A DNA stretch of 64,000 nucleotides from Cryptomeria japonica (Eukaryota; Streptophyta; Pinopsida; Cupressales; Cupressaceae). Numbering within the stretch: the first letter of the stretch is position 1; each line of letters begins with the position of its first letter. The position numbers and the translations under genes are program-made. Shown here piece after piece: positions 47,842 to 59,385 of the stretch. The stretch lies in NCBI RefSeq assembly GCF_030272615.1, contig NC_081413.1, positions 146,110,476 through 146,174,475 on the forward strand. The letters run 5' to 3'. The notes under the pieces were generated by a model that was not told where the DNA came from, ran no database searches, and was given only the letters and a program-made list of their open reading frames with translations.

Positions 47842-48342
47842 TGTAAGGCCTCACCTCAACTCAATCTGACATTTCAGTGATTTTTATATATTGACTATTA
47901 TGGATACTTTATTTTGATGCATTTTGGAAATTATAACTTATATGATTTCAGGATTTGGATAACATTGCTATATTTTGATGATTTACTTATATGCTTTATG
48001 AGATAGAACGCTACATGATTGTTAGATAAGATGATATTGCTTTGATAGATGTCGTTATTGAATTTGCATGACTTTACTATGATAATAGAACTATGATGTA
48101 TGGTTTAGTTTATGTGAATTAGGATGAAATTGCTTATGCGAAATTGCTTGATAAAAGATGTATTTAATCTGTTCAGATGTAAATTGTATGCAAGTGATGA
48201 TGTGTATTGTTATTCCTTTGAATTATATTATATGTGGATATTTGAAAGTACTAATGTGTAAATTGAGATGCGCAGGAAGTTATCCATGTGACCATGGAAA
48301 TTTACGGAGAACCAAACCTAGACTTATGTATGTTCGTAAGCC

Positions 48343-48373
48343 AGGGGTTGTCTATTTGGAGAGACAACACCCC
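48343..48373. repeat. Hairpin in LTR C
   Basis: AGGGGTTGTCT, an ATTTGGAG loop and AGACAACACCCC form an 11-bp stem with a one-base bulge, about 500 bases into the LTR. The same structure is perfect in K's LTR at 61803-61832. Confidence 0.75.
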
Positions 48374-50608
48374 GTTTGTGTTGTATTTTATTCGTAACAG
48401 TATATGTTGCATGTGTGTTAAGTGTTGTTTAAATTTATTGTGTAAAATCCACAAGAGACGATTTCATGTTTTAAATTGTAAAAGTGTTTTATTTGTGTCA
48501 CTTGACACATGTGTGGATTTAAGTTTAAATGTTTTATTTTCGTATCTTGGTGGGAAAGTGTTCAACTATAGTTTTTTTTTAATTAATATAACGTGATGTC
48601 ATAAACACCTTGGGAAAAGAATCTTTGGAGAGGTCAACATATGTTTGACCCGAAAATAAACTTCAGAGGGGTTTAAAATGGGTTAAATGAACACCTAGGG
48701 GTAGTTTAATAGGGTTTCCTAAAGCCCATAAGGTATACCTAAGGGTTAGGGGTAATTTTAGGCAAGTTTCTACTCCTAAGTGACCTTTTTGACACTCTAA
48801 AATTTGGCTTTTCTGAGTTGTGCGAAAATTGAAATTAGAAGTTTGAACCTAGTTGCAAACTTTCTTATTCGAATGAGAGTTCTCTTTCCCATTCTGTCTT
48901 ACCTTCCTCTTTAGTTTTTAGAAACTTGTGAGAACTGAGAGAATGAGCTTCTTAAGAAAGAATTTGAAAATTTGAGGGTAATCACCCACTCTCCATTTTT
49001 GGAGACGAGAATTTTTGAAAAGAATAGAATAGATTTGAATCGAAAATTTGGCTAAGGGTAGAAGAAGAAAATCCGTGGATTTGGGCAGCTCTTCCTCAAA
49101 TACTATCCTACCTTTGGGCAGATTAAGGTTGGTTACATTCTTCTTTAAATGACTTCTGTTTGCATGTGTTTTGAAGGTATGTTGGTGTAAGAACTCTATT
49201 TTCTTGTATGTCTTTTTTGGGAATTTCATTTGGTATTTTGCATTATGTTTTGTATGTGTTTTTGGGAGTTTTTTTCAAGACCTCTTACTCTTGGGAGAGA
49301 GGAGGATCTTATGGGTGGTAGTAGTGACAACCCTCAAGTGAGAGACTCTTGTTTTGAGAGTGATCACAAGGGAGTTTTGTGTGACCCTTGCTGCATGGCC
49401 TATTTGTGCAATGGGGGTCATAAGGAGGGATATAAGGCTAGAATGCCTTGGGGGGCATAAGGAATAAGGGGTTGAAATTCTTGATGTATTTGTTGTGCCA
49501 TGAGGTGGCTACATGTTTTCCATACTTGCAGTTCTCCTCAAGGTATTGGTCCACTACCACCCTTGAAAAGGTCATCACCAAAGTGTGGTGCAGTGTAGCC
49601 AAGTTGGGAGTGTGTTTAAAATCTGTGTGTTTTATGTCTTCTATGTGTTTGCATGTTTGTTACCCATCTAGGGCTTGGTTCTCCGAGCTCGGGGGTGGCT
49701 ACCAGTTAGCCTAGGCTGAGAGGTGAGCACTCCATGGTCATATTTGTGATTTATTATGCGAGATTGTTGGGAGAAAGGAATAGGACAAGTGAAAAGTTGC
49801 AGGAGATTATTGTTGCAGAAATTTAATTGCAATTGTATTTATTAGTTTTAAAAGGAGGAATACACCCTCATTCATTGGAATGAAAGGCTAATTGTAAATT
49901 AAAAATATAGACATGAGATTAGTTATTGTATTTAAATAAAGAAACATCTTGTAAACTTTGCAGAATATCTTTAATATTGTAAAAAGCTAGATATATTCCT
50001 ACTTTCTATTTGAAAAGAATTATTTTAGGATTGCATGCAAAAGTCCTTGTATTATGAAAATCAATTTTATTTAATTCTGTGCTTTTCTTTTATCTGTGAG
50101 TTTGTCTTCATTTTAATTGTAGAAAATATGAGTTGTAGTTGTTGTTAGATTTTAATAAAAATATCTAGTCAGTTACTATAGGAATTGCAGAATCAGTAAA
50201 TGTATTTATTGCAGAAAGAAATAATGTATTCCTAAATTAGTATTACCTAAGTTCAGAAATAAAGTTTATCCGATGTGCTATGATAAATAGTTTAGCAGGA
50301 AATTTATTCCATTCTTAGGCATTCAAAATAAAATAAAATAGAAAAGGCATAAGTTAGATTTGCATGCATATTGTATATCGAAAAATAAATTATTTATTTT
50401 TGTTTCCTGTAAAAGCAATATAGTAGAATGAAGTTTTGAAAATCATTAACCCATCTATATCCTCTTCATCTAAATCAAAATACTAGAGCCTATTTATTTT
50501 AATTGGATGCCTCATGGAATTTATAAATTCATACAAATATAGTATTAAGGCAGTTTGCATGTATATCATTATAACTATGTTTTAAAAAATAAAATAAAAT
50601 TGGTTGAA

Positions 50609-50645
50609 TATATATATATATATATATATAAAAGGAGATGTATAT

Positions 50646-50699
<54 letters not shown>

Positions 50700-50700
50700 G
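50609..50700. repeat. (TA)n tracts in LTR C
   Basis: Two near-pure TA runs (50609-50630 and 50649-50700) just before the GC-rich core. Confidence 0.95.
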
Positions 50701-50784
50701 TATAAATATATCTATTTAAAAAATAAAATACATAAAAATAAAAATAGCTATAACTTTTTTTAAAAAAGGGGGTTTCTTTTTGTA

Positions 50785-51062
50785 TTGTTGCGGACCCCAC
50801 TATGTACACACAGTGGTCGGCCTCGCGGCTTGCATTGTGTGAACACACAGTGTGGGCCATGGCTTCCACTATGTGGTCACATAGTGTGGGCCACTGCGGC
50901 TCCCACTATGTGGACACACAGTGTCGGTCGCGGCCGCCACTGTGTGGACCGCTGTGGCTCCCACTGTATGGACACACAGTGGTGTCGCGCCGCCACTGTG
51001 TGGACACACAGTGGCGCCCCCGTCACCCCCTTGAACCTGCGAAATTTACCATGGCCGTCGCT
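50785..51062. repeat. Palindromic GC-rich minisatellite in LTR C
   Basis: Seven imperfect units of about 24-37 bases, each built around CCACTGTGTGGACACACAGTG, which is itself an inverted repeat. Spacers are GC-rich (GGCCGCGGCCG type). Open frames on the plus strand here are products of this repeat, not genes. Confidence 0.85.
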
Positions 51063-51257
51063 CGATGGGTTTCAGCCCTACAACAAAGTGTTGATAAAAA
51101 AAAATTATATTAAACCCTAGCCTGGGTAGGGCTAGGGTAATAAATAATTAAAATAAAATGGTAACTCAAGTAGATTAGGGCCATTTTATAATTGAAAATC
51201 CCTAATTAGGGTTTGAAGGGCTTATTTGCTATTAAGTTGGGAAGTCTTTTAAGAAAG

Positions 51258-51259
<2 letters not shown>

Positions 51260-51320
<61 letters not shown>
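51260..51320. repeat. (TA)n tract in LTR C
   Basis: About 60 bases of alternating TA with one interruption, after the GC-rich core. Confidence 0.95.
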
Positions 51321-51323
<3 letters not shown>

Positions 51324-51978
51324 GGTAAGTATTTATATGTAGATACAAATATTTAAATACCCATATATACTATTCAATAGGAAGTTGGGGAAAATTTAAA
51401 GAATATAGCCTAACCTTATATTTTAAATTTTGTTTAGTGGGGTAAATACTTAATTTTGCCTTAGTTAATCTAATTAGAGTATTTACTTTTAAGTTTGGTT
51501 TTTAAAAGGGATTAATTTAAGCACCTTCCATTTTGAGGTTAGAATGGATGCTAGAAAAATAATTTTTAATTAGCTTTCTAAAGTCGTTTAATAGCTACAC
51601 ATAATTAATTTTGCACGTGTAAATTAATTATCTAAATTAATTGACACTTTAATCAATTATTTTAATTAGTGATTTAAAAATGGATTTTAGACAATATAGT
51701 CTTATTGGAGACTAAATTTATCTTCATCTACTATTTTTAATGAGTTTGTTTTAATTAAACTATTGACTATGTCTGATGAGAAAATAAATTAAATCATTTA
51801 GTTTTCCGCAAATAAATTTTTAATTAATTTCGTTACTTAGTTTAGTATCAGAGTTAGCTCGAATATTGATATGGCAAACATGATAATGCATGTCGAGTTA
51901 GCGAACTTTGTTAATTAATTAGTATTTAAAAAAAAAAATCATTCCATTTTTGCCCTAAATTTTGGGCATGACAACTAG

Positions 51979-52750
51979 TTACTCCGACCATATCAGAAAA
52001 TTCTATAGTAACTGAAGAATAGGAAAGAGGAATAGAAAGTCAGAAGACTCCTAGGTATGTGAGATTGAATCATTCAAAAGATCAGATCATTAGGTATAAG
52101 AGAAATGGAGTGAAGACAAGGAGAAGACTAGAAACTAATGAGGTATGTTTAATTTTACAAATTGAATTGGTACCAATAATTGAGGCATGTAAAGATGAAT
52201 ATTGGTTGAAAGCTATGGAAGAAGAATTAGATCAAATTGAGAAAAATAACACATGGACCTTGGTTCCCTGACCTAAAAATTAAAATGTTATTGGAACTAA
52301 ATGGGTTTTTATAAATAAATTGAATGAGGATGGTCAATTTATAAGTAATAAGACTACTTTGGATTGTAAAGGATATTCTCAGAAGGAAGGAATTGATTAT
52401 GGAGAGACTTTTGCACCTGTAGCTAGGATTGAAGTTGTAAGATTATTTCTTTCCTATGGTGCTTATAAAAACTACAAGGTTTATCAGATGGATCTTAAAT
52501 GTGTATTTTTGAATGGGGATCTTGATGAGGAAGTTTGCATTGAGAAACTTGATGGTTTTTCACTATCAGATGATACAAATATGGTTTGCAGGTTAAGGAA
52601 AGCTTTATATGGATTGAAATAAGCACCTAGAGCTTAGTATGGAAGATTGGTTAAATATCTTTTAAAGATTGGTTTTACTAAGGGAAGTGCTGATAATAAT
52701 TTATATTATAAGATCACTGATGATGATAGACTCATTATTGAAGTATTTAT
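51979..52750 (+). pseudogene. C3 reverse transcriptase, N-terminal part
   Basis: The sequence resumes after solo LTR C. ACKDEYWLKAMEEELDQIEK opens the RT domain, then a TGA at 52269, then KLNEDGQFISNKTTLDCKG, YGETFAPVARIEVVRLFLSY, MDLKCVFLNGD and VCRLRKALYGLK before a TAA at 52619. The fingers and palm start are present. The catalytic box lies beyond solo LTR J, which splits the EVFVDD motif. Confidence 0.88.
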
Positions 52751-53694
52751 TGTTGGCAATTGACACTCTATTGGTTGGTTTCTCTATGTTGTCATTGATG
52801 ACAACATGATTTTGTGTTTCAACTTCATGTTTTGATTCTATGGTGTACCAGAAGACACTTCACAGATTCTACCCTAGCACCACCACCAGCACTAACACCA
52901 GCACCGGTAGGTCAGAAAGATTTCTTTGGTCACCAGCAATGTAGGATGACATGGTATAGTAAAGGTTATCGGTATTGGAGGCTGACATATCTTGGATCCA
53001 CCATCGATAATTTATTTTAATGTTTATACATTTATGTTATCTGGCTGATATGTAATTTGATATTGTATATATCTTTTTAAGCTGAGATAAGGCATACATG
53101 TTGTATAGGGTATATAGGTCAATTTGATAGATCATTTTGATATAGAGATATAGACATGAGATAGGAGATTATGAATATGCGAGTGTAATATGATGCGAAA
53201 TTATTCAGAGAGATTATTTATGTGAGGAATTTATTATAAGGGTTATTCTAGTAAAGGGGTTTAGGGTTTCAAGCCAAAACTGTATTTATGGCATAAAAGA
53301 TGCTATCTTAAGTAGTTCACACTTCTCTAGATTGTTGTCTAGAATTGTATGTAGTTAGTGAGGCTCCTATTGTGATTGAGAAATGTGCTCTAGGCTGTAA
53401 GCCTTCCTGCAGGTGCAAGCCCCTCATATTTTGCAATATCTCTTCATATGGCCAATGGATTGATATTGTGGGTCACAAATCACACTGTGGCTTTTCCTCT
53501 TTGAGGGTTTTCTACATATAAATCTATGTGTTATGATTCTCATTTATGAGATTGGCTTATTGGTTTCTTTACATCTTCCATTTCTGTATTTACCGGTATA
53601 CTGGTTGGTGTATGCATGTTTTAATAAGGCTAAAATCTACTATTCTGGTATAACACTGATTCACCCCCCCTCTTAGTGTTATTGGTTTCCAACA
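52751..53694 (+). mobile_element. J: 944-bp copia-type solo LTR
   Basis: It starts TGTTGGCAATTGACAC and ends TTGGTTTCCAACA. The flanks TTTAT (52746-52750) and TTTGT (53695-53699) are a one-mismatch target duplication, and C3 RT rejoins as EVF then VDDIIFGG. It contains GTCATTGATGACAA near the start, the R block with GCCTTCCTGCAGGTGCAAGC (53401-53420), a GGCTTTTCCTCTTTGAGGGTTTTC module and the box GATTCACCCCCCCTCTTAG. Confidence 0.88.
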
Positions 53695-54411
53695 TTTGTT
53701 GATGACATTATTTTTGGAGGTGAAGATAAGTTATGCATATAATTTTCTAAGAATATAGAGAAAGAATTTGATATGTCTATGATTGGTAAGAAAAAAAATT
53801 TCTTAGATTTGTAGATTACTCAGACTAACAAAGGCATTTTCATCTGTCAAATTAAACATGCTAAGGATTTGTTGAAGAAATTTGGTATGGGAGATTCTAA
53901 ACGGGTAAGTAATCCTATGGTTACAAGTGATAAATTGACAAGAAAGGATGTTTCAGCATCGGTAAATCTTACAAGATACAAATATATGATTGAAGGTTTT
54001 TCTTTATTTGACTCAAACTAGGCCTGACATTATGAATGTTGTTTGTATTGTTTCAAGATTTCTGAGTGATCCTAGAGAAAATCATGAGATGGCAGTGAAA
54101 AAGATTTTTAGGTACCTCCAAGGTACATCAGAATATGGCTTGTGGTACCCTATAGATGGTAACTTTACTTTATGTACATATACAAATGCAGATTGGGCTG
54201 GAGATGTTGATGATCAAAAAAACACTTCCGATGGAGCTTTCTTTCTTGGAAATAAGTTGGTTTCATGGATCATCATGAAGCAGTCATGTACTTCTTTATC
54301 TTTTGTTGAAGCTGAGTATGTTGTTGCTGCTACTAACTATACACAAGTTTTATGGATGAAGCAAATGTTGAAGGATATAAAGGTAGATTGTTATGCATCG
54401 AAAGTTATTCA
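53695..54411 (+). pseudogene. C3 reverse transcriptase C-terminal part and RNase H
   Basis: Starts with the catalytic VDDIIFGGEDKLC, then EKEFDMSMIGK, TQTNKGIFICQIKHAKDLL and GMGDSKRVSNPMV, with TAA/TAG stops near 53740 and 53812. From 53990 a 161-codon frame carries TRPDIMNVVCIVSRFLSDP, YLQGTSEYGLWYP, TNADWAGDVDDQKNTS and the RNase H box VEAEYVVAATNYTQVLWMK. It is cut by D at 54412; the rest of RNase H is not in the window. Confidence 0.88.
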
Positions 54412-55491
54412 TGTTAGGATAACCGATGGACAACTGAAAGGGGGGTGTGAATCAGTTGTCAACAAATTATATTAATCAAACTACTTTAAAACCTTTAATT
54501 GGAGCACATAAACATTGAATACTGGAATAGAATAAACAGATACCGATAAGTAATAAGACTTAAGAATGAAACAAAGAATTAACACAATGAAACCATACCA
54601 CATAACACCATGATTTATATGTGGAAAACCTAGTAAAGGGAAAAGCCGCAGTGGAAAGCCTACCCATAGTCAGATGATACTTCTGTAGAAAGTATGTGAT
54701 ACAATGAGGGGCCTACACATGCAGGAAGGCACACTAGCTAGAGCTTACTACTCATTACAGAGGAGTCTCACTGACTACAGAGTGGTTATAGCCACCTCAA
54801 GATAATTGGAAAACAATCCAGAAGAATGAACTGACAAAAATAGCATCTACCATGCTTGATTACAATCTCAATTAAGCTCAATAATGGAGGCCTTTGACCT
54901 CTTACTTAAACCCAATTCGATCACCTATGATCGACCAAATCTCATTTGCATATGTTAGTACATTTCATGACCACAACACACATATGCCCATTCCCATACC
55001 ATGATCTACAATGAGATCTTACATCAATTTATACAACCTAAAATATATTATAATAAGATCATTACATACATCCATATTACAATGATATGCCATGTCGACT
55101 TTAGACAAAAACAACAATAACCAATCCATAGAACATCCTGGTAATATGTAGAGAACACGTTAACATGACATCGATCCATAACCTAGATAGGTACTAGACC
55201 TAATCTGGGTCCACCATGCCAAAGCGATGTCACCAATTAGTTGAGGAATGATCAAGGATCACCTTCTGCATCCTGAATTCCATCTAGAAGCCGCACCAAC
55301 ACCACTTATGCATCTTGTTAAACAATTTTCAGTGAAATCTCTACTGGTAAAACCTTAAACCCTTACCGGTAACACAAGATCTTCTACTGGTAACCAAAAT
55401 CTGTCTATCGATAACCAACCATAACAGATAGTGTTGACATCAATGACAAACATCAATGCAACACATAATAAATTCCTCCATATTGCCATCA
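54412..55491 (-). repeat. D 3' LTR
   Basis: In element orientation it starts TGATGGCAATATGG (at 55491) and ends ATCGGTTATCCTAACA. It shares TTATGTGTTGCATTGATG with the C3 LTR and carries the R block near 54705-54780, the CCCTTTACTAGGTTTTCC module near 54624-54641 and the poly-C box near 54435-54455. Confidence 0.88.
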
Positions 55492-55503
55492 ATCTCCCCC
55501 TTT
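55492..55503 (-). promoter_or_regulatory. D polypurine tract
   Basis: The minus strand reads AAAGGGGGAGAT against the 3' LTR, identical to H. Confidence 0.9.
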
Positions 55504-55849
55504 GGCATTGATGGCAACACTAGATGTGAAAAACATCTAAGTACCAAGAAATTCCAAACAAGTCCCCCCCTATGAAGAACAACCAACAATCTCCTTCATA
55601 TAGCTCTGAATATCAAGGACTCTCCCCCTATGAATAATATCTCTATAAAGTTCTGAATTTATTTTTCACACCACTATCTCTCCCCCTTTGACATCAATGC
55701 CATAAATCTGACAAAAATATCAAAAAAAGAATATAAGCCTCTAAATCTCAAAGCTAACTACCCCCCCTGAGTAGCAGCACCATTACATCAACTTGAAGCA
55801 AAGGATAAAGTTGATGATGCATACCGGACTGATGGTCTACTCCATCAAT

Positions 55850-57481
55850 TAAGTTTTTGCCAAAGGGGTAGATACCCCTAACCTTTCTCTAAAATACTCA
55901 AATGATTCCTTAGACAATGGTTTAGTGAATATTTTTTTAATCTTCTCTTTAGTGTTCACATAAACCAATTTGACTTCCTTTTCTTCCACCTTGTCCTTCA
56001 AAAAGTTATATTTTAATCATATGTGCTTAGTCTTAGAGTGAAATATTGGATTCTTAGACATGTCAATAGTTGTAGAGCTATCACAGTAGATAACTACCGG
56101 TTCACTAAAATTTACCTTGATATCCTTCAACATTTGCTTCATCCATAAGACTTGAGTGCAATTAGTTGCTATTGCAACATACTCAACTTCTGCAGTAGAT
56201 AAAGAAATACATGACCATTTTTTGTTGATCCATGAAATCAATATCTTACCAAGAAAGAAAGCTCCACTAGAAGTACTCTTCTTGTCTTTAGTATCTCCTA
56301 CCCAATCTGAATCTGTATATGCACATAAAGTGAAGTTATCATCTCTAGAATACCATAAGCCATATTCTGTTGTTCCTTGCAAATACCTGAATATTCTCTT
56401 TACAACACATTCATGATTTTCTTTAGGATTACTTTGATATCTTGAAACAATACTTACTACATTTATAATATCTAGTCTAGTATGATTTAGATATAACAAG
56501 CCACCAATCATATACTTATACCTTGTTAAATTTATTGGTACAAATGTGTCTTTGATAGATAATTTCTCACTTGTCACCATAGGAGTACTTAGCGGTTTGG
56601 AATTATCCATACCAAACTTCTTCAACAATTCCCTTAGATACTTAGTTTGATAGATAAAGATTCCTTTGTCAGTTTGAGTAATCTACAAACCTAAGAAAAA
56701 TCTCATCTCACCAATCATTGACATTTCAAATTCATTCTTCATATTATTAGAGAATTCCATGCACAATTTATCTTCACCTCCAAAAATGATATCATCAACA
56801 AATACTTTAATAATAAGAATATCATCATCAGTGATCTTGTAATATAAATTACTGTCAGTACTGTCTTTAGTAAAACCAAGCTTCCAAAGATATTTATCCA
56901 ACCTTGCATAACAAGCTCTAAGAGTTTGTTTCAATCCATATAATGCTTTCCTTAACCTGCAAACCATATCTTTATCATCTGTTAGTGAAAATCCATCAAG
57001 CTGCTTAATGTATACCTCTTCCTCAAGTTCACCATTCAAGAATGCACATTTAACATCCAGTTGATAGACCTTATAGTTCTTATATGCTACATAGGCAAGA
57101 AATAGTCTAACAGCTTCAATTCTATCTATAGGTGCAAATGTCTCACCTTAATCAATATCTTCCATTTGAGAATATCCTTTACAAACTAGTCTAGCCTTGT
57201 TTCTTACAACTTGACCATCCTCATTTAGTTTATTCCTAAGAACCCATTTAGTTCCAATAACATTCTTATTTTTAGGCTGGGGAACTAAAGTTCAAGTCTC
57301 ATTCTTCTCAATCTGATCTAATTCATCTTCCATAGCCTTTAACCAATGTTTATCTTTACAAGATTCAATAACAAATGCCAGTTCAATTTGAGATATAAGG
57401 CATACCTCTTCATTTGTCAGTCTTCTTCTTGTCATAATTCCATTGTTCCTATCTCCAATGATTTAATCTTCAAAATGATTT
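55850..57481 (-). pseudogene. D reverse transcriptase and RNase H
   Basis: RT reads KAMEDELDQIEKN (57320-57360), NVIGTKWVLRNKLNEDGQVV, VYQLDVKCAFLNGELEEEVY (a 118-codon frame from 57039) and the catalytic FVDDIIFGGEDKLC near 56770-56810. After a stop near 56680 a 203-codon frame (56017-56628) carries LSTPMVTSEKLS, GLWYSRDDNFTLCAYTDSDW, STSSGAFFLGK, STAEVEYVAIATNCTQVLW and YCDSSTTIDMSKNPIF with the RNase H residues present. A stop at 56014 precedes LKYNFLKDKVEEKEVKL and TKPLSKESFEYF. Only a handful of stops separate this from an open frame. Confidence 0.9.
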
Positions 57482-57881
57482 AACCTTACATACCTTGTTG
57501 TCTTCTGAACTTCAGGTTCAATGTTCTGATCATCAGTCATAGTTGAATTTTCTGATTGTACTCTTGTAACTGTCTTAGTGTCTTGTACCGGTACGCATTG
57601 TCAATTATGATCATTTCCATTGTTGGTTCCCTGTCATATGATATAGATTGATTTTTGTATTGCTCATCCACTTTTACATTAGCGCTCTCCACAATTCTAT
57701 GTAATCTTTTTTTATAACATCTATATGCTTTGCTTTGAATTGAATATCCAAGAAATATCCCTTCATCACATCTAGGATCAAACTTCCCAATTGAATCATC
57801 CCTTTTGATATTGCATTTACTTCCAAAAATTTTGAAATATTTAATAGTAGGTGTATGTCCAAACCATAATTCATAAGGGGT
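57482..57881 (-). pseudogene. D integrase C-terminal part, cut by K
   Basis: TTPYELWFGHTPTIKYFK, FGSKCNIKRDD and DPRCDEGIFLGYS form the integrase C-terminal/GKGY-like region of copia. The frame begins abruptly at the K insertion site, flanked by GGGGT (57877-57881). It runs to a stop at 57537, followed by the poorly conserved linker to RT. Confidence 0.85.
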
Positions 57882-58964
57882 TGTCATGCCCAAACTTTTG
57901 GGCAAAAATGGAACAACAATTTTTTTTTTTTAAACAACATAAATTCATTAAATGATCTACATTTAAAAAGGAATGAATAAGTTTTGTCTTAACTAAGTGT
58001 TAAATAGAATCATTTGCTAAAGTTGAATTAATTAACTCAATCAATATGGCGACAATAATTAGAGAAGATTAATTATTCTCTAAGAGGGTCATCGCAAATT
58101 AATTAATTAATCTAATTAATGTCATTTAATTAAAATCGAGAGATACTAAATATCTCAATAGCATTTCAAATAATCAAGGCTAAATAAAATGACGATAATG
58201 ATATCTCATAATAAAATTAATAATTGAATGTACGCAACTTCACTTTTAAATATAACCAATACAGCTAACTAATTCAATTATGATATTTGCCAAATAAATA
58301 TATTTTTTATTAAAAAAGATTTTAAATCCCCTAAAACATTTGAATTTAAACTATTAAATAATCAGCCAATATTGACCTCATAGGCTAGAATTTTACATAT
58401 AACAATTAATAAATTTTTTTAATAAAATCCCCCAAAAGAAATTTAACCTAACATCCATATTTAATTAAATATGAAAATCACTATATAATATTTCTGTTTA
58501 ATAACCCTAGTTAATAAAATTAAATCAATTATGCGATTACTATAGCTATATAAAAATTAATCCCCCAATTTTAAATAAACCTTGATAATAAAGACTATAT
58601 TAAAATTAATCAATTTTCACCTTAGTCAAAATAAGGAGTTAAAATAAATCCCACATATGGCTAAGTTAAATGGGGGGGAAATTCTTTTTCAAACTTTAAA
58701 AAGAATTCCCCCTTCACTCATTTTAATAATATTTAATTATGAACCCTACTTAGCGTTGAGTTATCCCTTTTATTTTATTTTAAAAACTAACCTATTTATT
58801 TTATAATTTCTAAATAACCCAAATATGGGCTACGGTTGCATACCTTATTCTCCTTCTTTTATTTTAAATGCTAACCCTAACCCGAAATTGGGTTAGGGTT
58901 GCATATTTTATCAAACTTATTCCTTTTTTGTTTTGTTTTAGGTTTTGGTGTGTGTGAGCAGGAT

Positions 58965-59275
58965 TGAAGCAGGAGGCGGCGAAGGAAGGGCATGGAAATG
59001 ATAACAAGGCAAGGGGGATCCGCAAGGTTAAGGAGGAGGCAGCCGCCGCTGTGGTGGCCACCCGTAGTGACGATCGAGGCCACCATTGGGGGTCGCCACC
59101 CGTAGTGGCGCCACGGGCGCCCCTGCAGGTCTTGGCCTGCAATGGCGCCCGAGGCCACCCCTGTGGATCGCGGCCCACAGTGACACCATGGATGCCCCTA
59201 TGGGCTTCGGCCCACAAAGGGGGCTCGAGCCACCCACTGTGTGCTCGCGTGGGGCTATGGGGGGGTTTGGAACTT
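58965..59275. repeat. GC-rich minisatellite core of K LTR
   Basis: Four to five imperfect units of about 37-40 bases with cores such as GCGGCCCACAGTGACACCATG and GGCCTGCAATGGCGCC, each containing short inverted repeats. It occupies the same place as in A. Overlapping long open frames on both strands reflect composition. Confidence 0.8.
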
Positions 59276-59339
59276 CACCACTTTTTTTTTGTTTTATATT
59301 AAAGAATGTAAAATGTTATTAAATGCATAATGAATAATC

Positions 59340-59342
<3 letters not shown>

Positions 59343-59380
<38 letters not shown>
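59343..59380. repeat. (TA)n microsatellite in K LTR
   Basis: A pure TA run about 70 bases from the GC-rich core. Confidence 0.95.

Positions 59381-59385
<5 letters not shown>

Larger units (their letters stand above)
47842..51973 (+). mobile_element. C: 4.1-kb solo LTR of the K chromovirus family
   Basis: It begins TGTAAGGCCTCACC and ends TTTTGGGCATGACA. The exact duplication ACTAG flanks it (47837-47841 and 51974-51978). It is collinear in reverse with A and with K's 3' LTR: hairpin, TTAGGCTTACTAG-like block, AT-rich tract, GC-rich core, (TA)n, conserved end. No gene is supported: open frames at 49230-49714 do not stay in the same frame in A or K. Confidence 0.93.
44074..54411 (+). mobile_element. 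C3: Ty1/copia retrotransposon, 3' end beyond window
   Basis: 5' LTR (44074-45292), PBS, gag, protease, integrase, RT and part of RNase H are read on the plus strand. Solo LTRs C and J and element D interrupt it. Its last portion should lie past D, outside the window. The left flank is GGGGT (44069-44073); its partner is not visible. The LTR start resembles that of D, so C3 and D are one family. Confidence 0.88.
54412..57881 (-). mobile_element. D: Ty1/copia retrotransposon, 5' half beyond window
   Basis: Minus-strand 3' LTR (54412-55491), PPT, RNase H, RT and the end of integrase are present. K inserted at 57882, so gag, protease, most of integrase and the 5' LTR must lie past the right edge. 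The flank ATTCA (54407-54411) cannot be paired. Fewer stops than in C3 or H suggest it is younger, which fits its position inside C3. Confidence 0.88.

Noticed and set aside
49230-49714. Possible small genes in LTR C
   Set aside because: The DNA is conserved in A (31676-32002) and K (60299-60508) but the reading frames are not, so coding is unlikely.
50785-51120. Two plus-strand frames over 100 codons in LTR C
   Set aside because: Both are translations of the same palindromic minisatellite; no frame is conserved in A or K.
58864-59322. Open frames on both strands in the K LTR
   Set aside because: Same GC-rich minisatellite effect; lies within a non-coding LTR.
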